A stretch of 64,000 nucleotides of DNA, taken from positions 4,658,001 to 4,722,000 of the forward strand of contig NC_014391.1 of NCBI RefSeq assembly GCF_000145235.1, written 5' to 3'. Of this stretch, positions 1 to 8,613 are shown in pieces. Made by a program: the position numbers and the translations under genes. The notes under the pieces were generated by a model, which saw only the letters and a list, made by a program, of their open reading frames with translations, did no database searches and was not told the origin of the DNA. Each line of letters starts with the position of its first letter. Position 1 is the first letter of the stretch. This DNA is from Micromonospora aurantiaca ATCC 27029. GTDB lineage: Bacteria > Actinomycetota > Actinomycetes > Mycobacteriales > Micromonosporaceae.

Positions 1-281
1 TCGATGAGTTCCTGACGGCAGGCTGGAGTGACGCCGACGTGGTTGCAGGGTTCGAGCGTGACGACAGCGGTGCCGCCTAGCGCGGCGGGGCCTGCTGCGC
101 TTAGCGCGTTGACCTCGGCGTGTGCCTCTCCTTTGCGTCGGTGGTAGCCCGCGCCGACGGTCGCGCCGTGGCGGTCGAGGATGACGCAGCCGACGGGCGG
201 GTTGGGGCTTGTGGTTCCCAGACCGAGCGACGACAGAATGATCGCTTGGCGCATCGCCGCGAGTTCGACGTTGGATGCCAT
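1..281 (-). CDS. RibD-like deaminase, partial (cut by window edge)
   Basis: The reading frame runs from the ATG at 281 off the left edge. The visible residues match the zinc deaminase domain of RibD (diaminohydroxyphosphoribosylaminopyrimidine deaminase): SPNPPVGCVI, then HAEVNAL with the zinc-ligand His and catalytic Glu, then EPCNHVGVTPAC with the two zinc-ligand Cys. RibD normally has PCSHxGRTPPC here, so the Arg that would contact substrate phosphate is Val, and the substrate may differ. The start overlaps the stop of the upstream regulator gene (TGATG), so the two are probably translationally coupled. Because it sits beside a RiPP cluster it may be a cluster-specific deaminase rather than the housekeeping riboflavin enzyme; that is inference. 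Confidence 0.8.
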   Translation of the reverse strand, partial: MASNVELAAMRQAIILSSLGLGTTSPNPPVGCVILDRHGATVGAGYHRRKGEAHAEVNALSAAGPAALGGTAVVTLEPCNHVGVTPACRQELI

Positions 282-1522
282 CAGGTGACCTCCTGGAGAT
301 CATTGAGGAAGGCGTGGACCTCTGGCAGCTGCTGGTGCCCGCTGACTGTGGCGCCGAGTTGCGCGAGCTGATGCAAGACCCGTCGTGATCCTGCCCGGCG
401 CGCGATGGGCAGCGCTTGGTGTGCCGCTGCCGCTGCCTGATCCGGTTGGTGTGCTGCGGCATGAGCCATCGCCTTGATCAGCAAGGCTGATGCGAAGTCC
501 TGGCGGTGCCGGCGCGGAATCGCCGGAAGGGCTCGGTCGAGTACCTCGATCGCATCCTGGGGCTTGTGTGCCAGCCGAAGGCATGCCCCGCGGTGTACTT
601 CGATATATCCGCTGGTGCAGTAGGAGCCGTGCTCGCCTTCCGGCTTTCCCGGGTAACGGTCCGCTGCCCAGCGGTGCGCGGCGTCCAGCAGACGCATGGC
701 CGATTGGTGCTCGCCCGTCGCAGCGAGGGCGTGCGCGTGCTGCACGCGCAGCGCTGCACGCATTGGACGAGGGAGCTTCGGGTCGTGCAGCAGCGCGGCC
801 TCTGCCTGCTCAACGGCTCGGGCGGCGCACCCCGATGACAACCATTGTTGACTGCTGCGGTACGTGGCCCAAGCGGTCATCGTCGAGTCCGCGATCTCGT
901 CCGCCCAGGCGAGTGCCTGTCGTGTTCGGCGGTGGCCGGCGGCGTGGTCGTTGAGAGATTGGTGGAGCCATGCCGCGGATTCGGCGTACTGAGCGGCGAG
1001 GCGGATGACGGCGGGCCGAAGTGCTTCGGGCACCCTGGACAGGGTGTCCTCGATCGTGGCCAGTTGCCTCTTGACACCCATCAGTGTGTACTCGGGACCG
1101 AACATCTTGTCGTTCTGTACCAACAGATGCCACTGCTCGCGCAGGAGGTAGATGGCCTCGTCCCAACTACCCGGCTGAGGCTCGACCACCGGCCCTTGAG
1201 CTTCTACGCCGTCGCTGCGTCGAGGGCTGTAGAGATCGAGGTCTGCATCGGTGAGAGCACCGAGCACCTGGCGCAGAGCTTTCCGCCGCGCTTCGCTGGG
1301 CCAACGATGCTCGCCGCGTTCGAGCTTGCCGATCCAGCGGGAGTCGACGTATTGGGCGGTGACGTCGCGGCTGGGGTATATCCGATCGAGCGCCGCGTTG
1401 ACCGCATCGGCCAATTCGCTACGGGACATGCGCTGGCCGGGCCGCACAGGTGAGGACAGCCGATGCCGGGCTTCGCTGAGCACGGTGTTCGGACTGATCA
1501 TGGTGTCCGGATGACGAGGCAC
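281..1522 (-). CDS. XRE-type regulator with TPR-like C-terminal region
   Basis: Encodes 413 residues from a GTG at 1522, chosen because AAGGGGAAG lies just upstream; an ATG at 1501 is possible but has no clear ribosome site. Residues about 33-88 form a Cro/C1-type helix-turn-helix (SRSELADAVNAAL ... SRWIGKLERGEHRWP). The rest is Ala-rich paired helices like the tetratricopeptide-like domain of actinomycete XRE/TPR regulators. It is divergent from the lanthipeptide genes, so it is the best candidate for their pathway regulator, and it overlaps the deaminase gene. The family call is secure; the regulatory target is inferred from position only. Confidence 0.8.
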   Translation of the reverse strand: MPRHPDTMISPNTVLSEARHRLSSPVRPGQRMSRSELADAVNAALDRIYPSRDVTAQYVDSRWIGKLERGEHRWPSEARRKALRQVLGALTDADLDLYSPRRSDGVEAQGPVVEPQPGSWDEAIYLLREQWHLLVQNDKMFGPEYTLMGVKRQLATIEDTLSRVPEALRPAVIRLAAQYAESAAWLHQSLNDHAAGHRRTRQALAWADEIADSTMTAWATYRSSQQWLSSGCAARAVEQAEAALLHDPKLPRPMRAALRVQHAHALAATGEHQSAMRLLDAAHRWAADRYPGKPEGEHGSYCTSGYIEVHRGACLRLAHKPQDAIEVLDRALPAIPRRHRQDFASALLIKAMAHAAAHQPDQAAAAAHQALPIARRAGSRRVLHQLAQLGATVSGHQQLPEVHAFLNDLQEVT

Positions 1523-1876
1523 GACTTCCCCTTACCCAGCCTGCTGAGCCCTGCCGACTATGCCACCGGTTGTCTCGATCATCCAGCCTTCACACTGTCG
1601 CGCCGCGAGGGGGCGCGAAGTCGGACCGCAAGTCGGTATTCCCGCACTGTTAACCATGAGTGATCGTGTCATGTGTAGCTGGTAAGGCTTGGGGCGGCAG
1701 CCAGCCGCTTCGGAGCCGTCGTGGAGGTCACGGAAGACAAGTGTCGCTGCTCGGCCGGCAGCGGCAGCTCCCGCTACCCGATCCCGGCTGCGGAGGAAGC
1801 GCGAAGTAGCCGACGGGCTGGTGGCCGCGAGGTCTGCCTGCCCATCCACCCCGAAGTCTCGTTGGAGGGACCAGTC
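1523..1876. promoter_or_regulatory. Divergent intergenic region upstream of lanthipeptide precursor
   Basis: These 354 bases separate the regulator (minus) from the precursor gene (plus) and must hold both promoters. I see no convincing -35/-10 pair; the most AT-rich stretch is about 1645-1685. A GTG at 1721 is in frame with the precursor but has no ribosome site and would add 52 unlikely residues. GGAGGGA at 1864-1870 is the precursor's ribosome site. Confidence 0.5.
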
Positions 1877-2011
1877 ATGGAGAACCTGCTCGCCGTCAGC
1901 GGTGACCCGTTCCAGCTCGACGTGGAGATCGTCACGGAGGGCCCGGTCGCTGCCGCGTTGCTGGCCGACACGGACGACGGCTGCGACACCGTGAAGGGCA
2001 GCGACTGCTAG
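1877..2011 (+). CDS. lanA: FxLD-type class I lanthipeptide precursor
   Basis: This 44-residue peptide starts at ATG 1877, seven bases after GGAGGGA. The leader holds DPFQLDVEIVTE, the FxLD motif (F12-Q-L-D15) that defines this family. The C-terminal core includes LLADTDDGCDTVKGSDC with Thr32, Thr38 and Ser42 as dehydration candidates and Cys36 and Cys44 as thioether donors, enough for two rings. The TDDGCD segment carries Asp residues beside the ring region, which fits modification by the PIMT-like methyltransferases downstream (known for class I lanthipeptides with LanS_A-type enzymes). It is directly followed by lanB. The cleavage site and ring pattern cannot be read from the sequence. It lies too close to the lower limit of ordinary gene finding and would be easy to miss. 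Confidence 0.88.
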   Translation: MENLLAVSGDPFQLDVEIVTEGPVAAALLADTDDGCDTVKGSDC

Positions 2012-2113
2012 TTCGACGTACCGGCCGGTTCCGGTGGGTGGTCCCAGCCGCCCGCTGGAGCCGGCACCACGAGGCAGGTCCGCGGCAAGAAGACTCGACG
2101 ACTGGAGGGCGGC

Positions 2114-5100
2114 ATGTTTCGTATAGTTGATGCCGCCACCATTCGCATCGCGGCTCGCGTCTCGCCGGATCGTGAAGTGCCCTGGCCGCAACGGCATGAT
2201 CCTGCCGGTGTCGAATCTTGGCTTCGAGCGACCTGGCGTCAGATAGGCGTCGCGGAAGCGGTCTGGGTAGCAAGTCCCGACTTCGCCGACCGTGTCGAGG
2301 CGACTCTCGCTGGCGCGAGGTTCGACGCCCGCCAGGCGTGGCGGACGGCGTTGGCATTGGCGCGGTACCTGGTCCGCGCACGCGGTCGAGCTACGCCGTT
2401 CGGGTTGTTCTCGGGAGTCGCGCCACTACGCCTCGACGCGGTAGCCGCAGTGACGCCGTCGGAGCAGTCAGCGATTTGTGTGCGGCCGGACGCAGAATGG
2501 CTTGCGTCGTTAATCGCGCGCCTTGAGACCGACCCGAACGTGCGCAACGGGCTGTTCGTCCAGGCCAACAACCTGGCGCGGGTGTCGGGGCTTCGGATCA
2601 TCGTGCAGTGTCGGCCCCACGCCTCCGCGCCCGTCGACGGGGTTTCTTCGGTAAGGCGTACCGAGGCGGTGCGGCTGGCGATGTCTCTGAGTGCCGAGCC
2701 GGTGCGGTGGACCGAGCTCGTCGAGAAGATCGCTGTCGGCTATCGGGAGTTCCCGCGTGCGTCGGTCGAGGCTTTGGTCGCCGGCCTGGTCGAGCAGGGT
2801 GTATTGATCTCGGCCCTTAAGCCGCCGTCTACCTGCACCGACCCGATCAAGCATCTCCTGGACCAGCTGGACGCAGCCCCCCACATCGGATACGTCGGGC
2901 AGACGGTTGAGCAGCTTCAGGCGCTGCAGCGTCGCCTCGGTGCCACCGCAGGCCAGGCGATAGATCTTCGTGGGCTGGCCGCTCGGATGCGGGAGATGGC
3001 GGTAGGTACTCAGCCGTTGGCGGTGGATCTTCGGCTCGCGGATGAAGTCGTCGTGCCGCATCAGGTCACCGCGGAGGTCGTCGCATCGGTGGAGGTTCTG
3101 CGGCGGCTGACGCCACATCCAGAAGGGCGGCCGGAGTGGCGTGGATACCATGCTCGGTTTGTCGATCGGTACGGGATGGCGGCGGTGGTGCCGCTTGCCG
3201 AGGTGGTCGATCCGGTGGCCGGTCTGGGCTACCCGGAGCACTTCGACGGTGCCGACCGGGCGACGCCGTTGTCCGGCCGGGATGAGCGCTTGTTGGTGTT
3301 GGCGCAGCAGGCGGTGCTCGACGGCATCCGTGAGGTGGTCCTCGATGATGCGGCCGTGCGGGCGCTCGCTGGCCCAGATCACGACGAGGACAGTGTCAGT
3401 CCGCATGTCGACGTGTCGGCGGAGGTGCGTGCGGTGTCGTTGCGCGCACTGGAGGAAGGCCAATTCCTGGTCGTGGTGACGGGTATGGGCCGGTCGGCGA
3501 TGGCGACGAGCGGACGCTTCCTCGACGTGCTGCCATATGCCGAGCGGGAGTTGATGCGCGGGAAGTTCGCGCGCCTTCCGGTCGCCGTGGAGGGGGCCAT
3601 GCCGGCACAGGTGAGCTTCCCCCCGAGGAGGCTGCACGCCCAGAATGTACTCCGGTCCCCGCAGATTCTTCCGTGGCTGGTGAGCATGGCCGAGCACCGC
3701 CCGGTTGCCGGGGATGTAATTGGCCTCGATGACCTCGGCGTGGCGGCTGGTGCCGACAGGTTGGTCCTGGTGTCGATGTCACGGCGGCGGGTGGTCGAGC
3801 CGACTGTGGCGCACGCTGGCGCCGTGCACACCATGCCGCTGCTCGCCCGGTTCCTTGTCGAGCTGCCGCGGGCTTTGGACGCCCGGCTCAAGCCGTTCGA
3901 TTGGGGCGCGGCGTCCTGTCTGCCGTTTCGGCCCGCCGTGCGGTACGGCCGGGTTGTCCTGTCTGCGGCGCGGTGGCGGATCGACCCGGCGCGGCTGCCC
4001 GGCGCCGACGCGAGCGACGGGGAATGGTCGGCGGCGTGGGCGGCGCTGCGGGAGAGGCTGCGGCTGCCGAGGTGGGTGCAGGTCGGCAGCGGCGACCAGC
4101 GGCTGCGGCTCGACCTCGATCAGGCCATGGACCGGTCGCTGTTGCGCGCCCACCTGGACGCCACCAGCGACGGGGCGGTCACCATCGTTGAGGCGGCGGG
4201 GCTGGAGGACTTCGGGTGGCTGTCCGGCCGCGCGCACGAGATCGTCGTACCGGTCGCCTCCACCGCGGCTCCGGCTGCGGTGCCGGCCGCGGTCGCGGCC
4301 CGGGGCTCGTGGCCGCCTCCGGTGCCCGCGGGCCCGGTTCTGCCCGGGTCGAGCGGCTTGTTGTCCGGATCTCTCGCTGTTGAGCCGTCGATGGTGGAGT
4401 TGGTGTTGTGGCGAGGGCTGCCGGCGCTGTTCGCCGACTGGCCTGAGTCTCCGATGTGGTGGTTTGTCCGGCTGCGCCGTCCGTACTCGCACGTGCGGCT
4501 TCGGCTGCACACCGACGACTACGGCGACGCGGCGGTCAGAGTCGGCCGGTGGGCTGCGGCGCTGCGGCGGCAGGGACTCGCGGGTGATCTGCGCCTCGAC
4601 AGCTACCGACCCGAGACCGGCCGGTACGGCGACGGCCGGGCCATGTCCGCCGCCGAGGAGTTGTTCGCTGCGGACTCCCGCGCCGCCGTGGCCCAGGTAG
4701 CGGCGAAGGACGACTCTCCGCTCGACCGGCGGGCGCTGACCGCCGCGAGCATGCTCGACCTGGCCGCCGCGATGCTCGGCAGCCGCGACGACGGGTGCGA
4801 GTGGCTTGTCGCCCGGCCGGCACACCCCGGCCGAGCACCGATCGACCGAGGCGTCCTGCGGCAGGCGGTCACCGTCGATCCGACGTCCGTGCCGGAGCTG
4901 GTTCAGCGCGCATGGCAGGAACGATCGCGGGCCGCCTCCCGGTACGCCGCTGCGCTGTCCGCCTCCGGCAGCCCGCTGACTCCCGCGCAGGTGCTCACGT
5001 CGCTGGTGCATCTGCACTTCGTTCGCGCGCATGGTCCGGACGATGCTGCCGAGCAGGTCACGTATCGGCTTGCCCGCCACATCGCGCTGGCGGCGGTCCG

Positions 5101-5134
5101 CCGCCGTGCTCGCACCGCAGGAGCTGGCCGATGA
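2114..5134 (+). CDS. lanB: Class I lanthipeptide dehydratase LanB
   Basis: Encodes 1006 residues, a usual full LanB length. The start ATG 2114 follows GGAGGG at 2104-2109. Residues 92-101 (RATPFGLFSG) are the signature of the N-terminal glutamylation domain, which uses glutamyl-tRNA to activate Ser/Thr of the precursor; this domain runs to about residue 650. A C-terminal SpaB_C-type elimination domain (VELVLWRGLPAL, PMWWFVRLR, RLDSYRPETGRYG) is present from about 755, so the protein should both glutamylate and eliminate. Codon 133 (2510-2512) is TTA, a rare leucine codon in these genomes that can make translation depend on the bldA tRNA. The stop overlaps the lanC start (ATGA), so the two are coupled. 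Confidence 0.93.
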   Translation: MFRIVDAATIRIAARVSPDREVPWPQRHDPAGVESWLRATWRQIGVAEAVWVASPDFADRVEATLAGARFDARQAWRTALALARYLVRARGRATPFGLFSGVAPLRLDAVAAVTPSEQSAICVRPDAEWLASLIARLETDPNVRNGLFVQANNLARVSGLRIIVQCRPHASAPVDGVSSVRRTEAVRLAMSLSAEPVRWTELVEKIAVGYREFPRASVEALVAGLVEQGVLISALKPPSTCTDPIKHLLDQLDAAPHIGYVGQTVEQLQALQRRLGATAGQAIDLRGLAARMREMAVGTQPLAVDLRLADEVVVPHQVTAEVVASVEVLRRLTPHPEGRPEWRGYHARFVDRYGMAAVVPLAEVVDPVAGLGYPEHFDGADRATPLSGRDERLLVLAQQAVLDGIREVVLDDAAVRALAGPDHDEDSVSPHVDVSAEVRAVSLRALEEGQFLVVVTGMGRSAMATSGRFLDVLPYAERELMRGKFARLPVAVEGAMPAQVSFPPRRLHAQNVLRSPQILPWLVSMAEHRPVAGDVIGLDDLGVAAGADRLVLVSMSRRRVVEPTVAHAGAVHTMPLLARFLVELPRALDARLKPFDWGAASCLPFRPAVRYGRVVLSAARWRIDPARLPGADASDGEWSAAWAALRERLRLPRWVQVGSGDQRLRLDLDQAMDRSLLRAHLDATSDGAVTIVEAAGLEDFGWLSGRAHEIVVPVASTAAPAAVPAAVAARGSWPPPVPAGPVLPGSSGLLSGSLAVEPSMVELVLWRGLPALFADWPESPMWWFVRLRRPYSHVRLRLHTDDYGDAAVRVGRWAAALRRQGLAGDLRLDSYRPETGRYGDGRAMSAAEELFAADSRAAVAQVAAKDDSPLDRRALTAASMLDLAAAMLGSRDDGCEWLVARPAHPGRAPIDRGVLRQAVTVDPTSVPELVQRAWQERSRAASRYAAALSASGSPLTPAQVLTSLVHLHFVRAHGPDDAAEQVTYRLARHIALAAVRRRARTAGAGR

Positions 5135-6387
5135 CTGTCACACTGCTCGCCACGCCGCTGCTCCGAGCGGCCGAGACGATGGCCTCCTGCATCACCGACA
5201 CCCTGCTCCAGCCGCCCGCGCAGCCCACCGGTGTCGACTACGGGCCGCGGAGCACGCGTTGGTACGGCCAATCGCTGTCCAAAGGGGCCGCCGGCGTGGC
5301 GATCCTGCACGGGGTGCGCGCTCAGACGGAGCACGGGGGGTGGGAGCCGGTCCGCGCCTGGCTGCGCCGCGCGAGCGCGGAAACGCTGAACAACGGCACC
5401 GGAGCGGGCCTGTGGTTCGGCGCACCTGCTGTCACCCACGCATTGACCACGGCCATGCCGCACGCCCAACCGGCTGACCTGGACGCCCTGGATCACGCCG
5501 TCGCGGACCTGGCCGAGCGTCGGTTGGCCGCTGCCGAGGCACGCCTCGCGGCCGGCGCCCGGCCTGCGCTGTCGGAGTTCGACCTCGTCCGCGGGCTGAC
5601 CGGCCTGGGCGCCCACCTGGTACGCCGTTTCCCGGACGGTGACCTGCTGCGCCGAGTGCTGGCGTACCTGGTGCGGCTCACCGAGCCGGTCGACGCCGAC
5701 GACGCCGCCGGCCGGCTCGCGCCCGGTTGGTGGAGCGCGGACCCACCCGACGACGGAACGGAGCGGGGCGGACAGGCCAACGTCGGCATGGCGCACGGCA
5801 TCACCGGCCCTCTGGCCCTGCTGGCGCTGGCCCTGCGTCAGGACATTCGGGTGCCGGGACAGACCGAGGCGATCGGCCGGATCTGCTCGTGGCTGGACAG
5901 GTGGCAGCAGACGAGCCCGGCCGGCCCGTGGTGGCCGGAGAAGATCACCATGGCGGAGTTGCAGGCCGGGCAGCTCGCCGTGAGCGAACCGGCGCGGCCG
6001 TCCTGGTGCTACGGCACTCCGGGGATCGCCCGCGCCGGGCAGCTCGCCGGGATCGCCCTCGGCGACCCCGGCCGGCAGAAGGCGGCAGAAGACGCGCTGT
6101 TCCGCTGCCTGACCGATCCCGTCCAGCTCGGCCGGATCATCGATCCATCGTTGTGTCATGGCTGGGCGGGGGTTGCCGCCACGCTCTGGTACGCCGCCGC
6201 TGACGCCCGCGATACCCGCCTGCCCGCCACCGTGCCCTACCTGATGCGCCTGCTGGTCCAGCACGCCACCAACGCGACTCCCGCGCCATCCGGTTTGATC
6301 TCTGGCCCGGCCGGCATCGCCCTCGCCCTGCACACCTTCGCGACCGGCACCGATATCCATTGGTCCACGAGCCTGCTGATCACCTAG
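5131..6387 (+). CDS. lanC: Lanthipeptide cyclase LanC
   Basis: Encodes 418 residues from ATG 5131, overlapping the lanB stop by four bases. The start is fixed by this overlap and by the family length. It closes (methyl)lanthionine rings by adding Cys thiols to dehydrated residues, using zinc. The zinc ligands are visible: Cys293 in SWCYG, and Cys342-His343 in LCHGWAG. His222 in GMAHG corresponds to the conserved catalytic-site His. The N-terminal SKGAAGVAILHG is the first helix-pair motif of the alpha/alpha barrel. Everything needed for activity appears intact. Confidence 0.93.
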   Translation: MTVTLLATPLLRAAETMASCITDTLLQPPAQPTGVDYGPRSTRWYGQSLSKGAAGVAILHGVRAQTEHGGWEPVRAWLRRASAETLNNGTGAGLWFGAPAVTHALTTAMPHAQPADLDALDHAVADLAERRLAAAEARLAAGARPALSEFDLVRGLTGLGAHLVRRFPDGDLLRRVLAYLVRLTEPVDADDAAGRLAPGWWSADPPDDGTERGGQANVGMAHGITGPLALLALALRQDIRVPGQTEAIGRICSWLDRWQQTSPAGPWWPEKITMAELQAGQLAVSEPARPSWCYGTPGIARAGQLAGIALGDPGRQKAAEDALFRCLTDPVQLGRIIDPSLCHGWAGVAATLWYAAADARDTRLPATVPYLMRLLVQHATNATPAPSGLISGPAGIALALHTFATGTDIHWSTSLLIT

Positions 6388-6401
6388 ACGAGGAGCACGT
6401 C

Positions 6402-8483
6402 ATGGACCTCGATCCCGAACCCGACGCCGAGCGGCCATCGGGCGCAGGGCCGGTCAGTCGGTGGCGCCAGGTCAACCTGACCTTCACGAGCTGGCGGACA
6501 GCTGAGGAGTACGCCGCAACCCGGCTTGCCCCGGCGCTCGCCGTCGCCGAGGACGACGGTGCGATCGCCGCATTCTGGTTCATCCGCAAGGCCGAGACGT
6601 GGCGACTGCGGCTGCTGCCCGGTAGCCGGCTCGCTCTGGTCTACGCTCTGCTCGCCGACATCACCGCCGACGACCGCATTCGCGATGTCGCCGAGCCGAT
6701 CTACCGGCCCGAGGCGTACGCCTTCGGCGGCGACCAGGCGATGACGATCGCTCACACCTTCTTCCACGCCGACAGCCGCCACGTCCTCGGCCACCTCGCC
6801 GCCGGCGGCGACCACCGACGAGAGCTTGGTGTGCTGCTCGCCACCCGCCTCATGCGCGCCGCCGGACTGGAATTCTCCGAACAAGGCGATGTCTGGCGGC
6901 ACATCGTCACGCGTCGGCACCAACCCCACGCGCCCACGCCGAGCCCCGGGCTGATCGCCGCTGTGCAGCGTCTGGTCACCGCCGGCGACGACACGCCGCG
7001 CAGCCCGTTGAGCGTCAATCCGTCATGGTCGGAGGCTCACGAGCAGGCCGGCCGAGACCTCCGGTTCCTCGACCGGCACGGAACACTGACCCGCGACCTG
7101 CGCGGCGTGCTGACCCATCACGTCCTGTTCCTGTTCAACCGGCTCGGCATCTCGGCCACCGATACCTGGCTCCTGGCCACGGCCGCCGTGCACGTCACCT
7201 TCCACGCGTCCGACATCTCACCCGGCGACCGCTGCGCCGGGATCACCGACAGTAGGGTAAAAGCAGTGAAAACCTCCCAAACTGGGTATGAAGGTTCCCA
7301 CGCAGCCGCGCTGCGCGAACAACTCGTCACCATCCTCAAGCAGCGCGGCCACATCCGTTCCGCCCCTGTCGAGAAGGCCTTTCGGACGGTGCTCCGCGAA
7401 CAGTTCCTTCCCGGCGTCGACCTGGAGACCGTCTACACCCGCCGCCAGATCGTCACCAAACGCGACCCCGACGGCGCCGCGCTGTCGTCGGCATCGAGCC
7501 CCAGCCTCGTCGCGGACATGCTCGAACAACTCGACCCGCAACCCGGCGACCACGTCTTGGAGATCGGCGCGGCCACGGGCATCAACGCCGCCCTCCTCGC
7601 CGAAATGACCAGTCCTGGCGGCACGGTCACCACGATCGAACTCGACCAGGACCTCGCCGACGGCGCCCGCGCCGGCCTCGATCGCGCCGGCTACCACACC
7701 GTCGAGGTGATCTGTGGCGACGGAGCCCTCGGCCACCCCGAATCCGCGCCCTACGACCGGATCATCGTCACCGCTGGCGCGTGGGACATCTCCGCGGCCT
7801 GGTGGGACCAACTCGCCGAGCAGGGCCGCGTCGTCGTGCCCCTGCGGGTGCACGAGAGCGGCCTGACCCGGTGCTTCGCCTTCGACCGCACCGGCCCCAC
7901 GACGCTGGTCAGCACCACGACGCCGCTGGTCTGCGGATTCGTGCCCATGCGCGGCACGGCCGAGCACACCGACCAGCACGTACGCCTCGACAGTGACGTG
8001 GTCCTCAAACTCGACGCCGGCGACAAGCCCGACCGCGCCGCTCTCGCCCGCGCCCTCAGTCACCCCAGGCACGTGCGCTGGACCGGCATCCAAGTCACCG
8101 ACGACGACGCCATCGGCCACCTCGACCTGTGGCTCCTCAACCACACCAGCACACCGTTCGGCCGCCTCCGCGTCGGTGACACCGCCCGCGCCAGCGGGCT
8201 GGTTGCCCCCGCCTACCGCTGGGCCGGAGCCGCCATCTACCACGGCAGCACGATCGCCTACCTCGCCTTCCGAGAGACCGGCGACCGCCGCCTCGAAGTC
8301 GGCGCCATCGCCTACGGGCCGGACGCCGACAATCTCGCTGTGGAACTGACGGATCTACTCGGCCAGTGGGACGAGGCGGGCCGCCCCAACCAGCCCACCC
8401 TCACCGCTCACCGTGCCGGAACCCGCCCGGTCCGGACCGGCGACATCAGCCGGCCCGACACGGTCTTTGCCCTCTCCTTCTGA
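6402..8483 (+). CDS. SpaB_C domain fused to PIMT-like O-methyltransferase (FxLD system)
   Basis: Encodes 693 residues from ATG 6402 after GAGGAG at 6390-6395. Residues about 18-270 are a second thiopeptide-type/SpaB_C domain (RWRQVNLTF, AAFWFIRKAETWRLRLLP). The C-terminal half is a protein-L-isoaspartate methyltransferase homologue with SAM motif VLEIGAATG at 385-393 and SSASSPSLVADML before it. In class I clusters such enzymes (LanS_A/OlvS_A type) methylate a conserved Asp in the cyclised peptide, giving a succinimide and then isoaspartate. The fused SpaB_C domain may bring the peptide to the enzyme. FxLD-system methyltransferases are a recognised family; the fusion makes the link to this precursor strong. 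Confidence 0.88.
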   Translation: MDLDPEPDAERPSGAGPVSRWRQVNLTFTSWRTAEEYAATRLAPALAVAEDDGAIAAFWFIRKAETWRLRLLPGSRLALVYALLADITADDRIRDVAEPIYRPEAYAFGGDQAMTIAHTFFHADSRHVLGHLAAGGDHRRELGVLLATRLMRAAGLEFSEQGDVWRHIVTRRHQPHAPTPSPGLIAAVQRLVTAGDDTPRSPLSVNPSWSEAHEQAGRDLRFLDRHGTLTRDLRGVLTHHVLFLFNRLGISATDTWLLATAAVHVTFHASDISPGDRCAGITDSRVKAVKTSQTGYEGSHAAALREQLVTILKQRGHIRSAPVEKAFRTVLREQFLPGVDLETVYTRRQIVTKRDPDGAALSSASSPSLVADMLEQLDPQPGDHVLEIGAATGINAALLAEMTSPGGTVTTIELDQDLADGARAGLDRAGYHTVEVICGDGALGHPESAPYDRIIVTAGAWDISAAWWDQLAEQGRVVVPLRVHESGLTRCFAFDRTGPTTLVSTTTPLVCGFVPMRGTAEHTDQHVRLDSDVVLKLDAGDKPDRAALARALSHPRHVRWTGIQVTDDDAIGHLDLWLLNHTSTPFGRLRVGDTARASGLVAPAYRWAGAAIYHGSTIAYLAFRETGDRRLEVGAIAYGPDADNLAVELTDLLGQWDEAGRPNQPTLTAHRAGTRPVRTGDISRPDTVFALSF

Positions 8484-8613
8484 CTGGGATGCCGGGGCGT
8501 TGCCCGGCCCGGCATCCGAAGGGGGCGCGGCCGGCATGCGGAGCACCACCGACAGCCGTCTGTTCCCCCTCGTCGCCCACGGCACGGCCCTTCCGCAGCA
8601 GATGAGGACACCC

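Noticed and set aside
1721..1876. Upstream GTG start extending the lanthipeptide precursor to 96 residues
   Set aside because: No ribosome site, Cys/Arg-rich unlikely sequence, and the 44-residue form fits the family leader length.
3779..5080. 433-codon frame on the minus strand
   Set aside because: It is the antisense shadow of lanB; Arg/Pro/Gly-rich sequence without domain features. The same applies to long minus frames at 7218-8243, 10967-12787, 47122-48756, 49990-51759 and 55154-57190.
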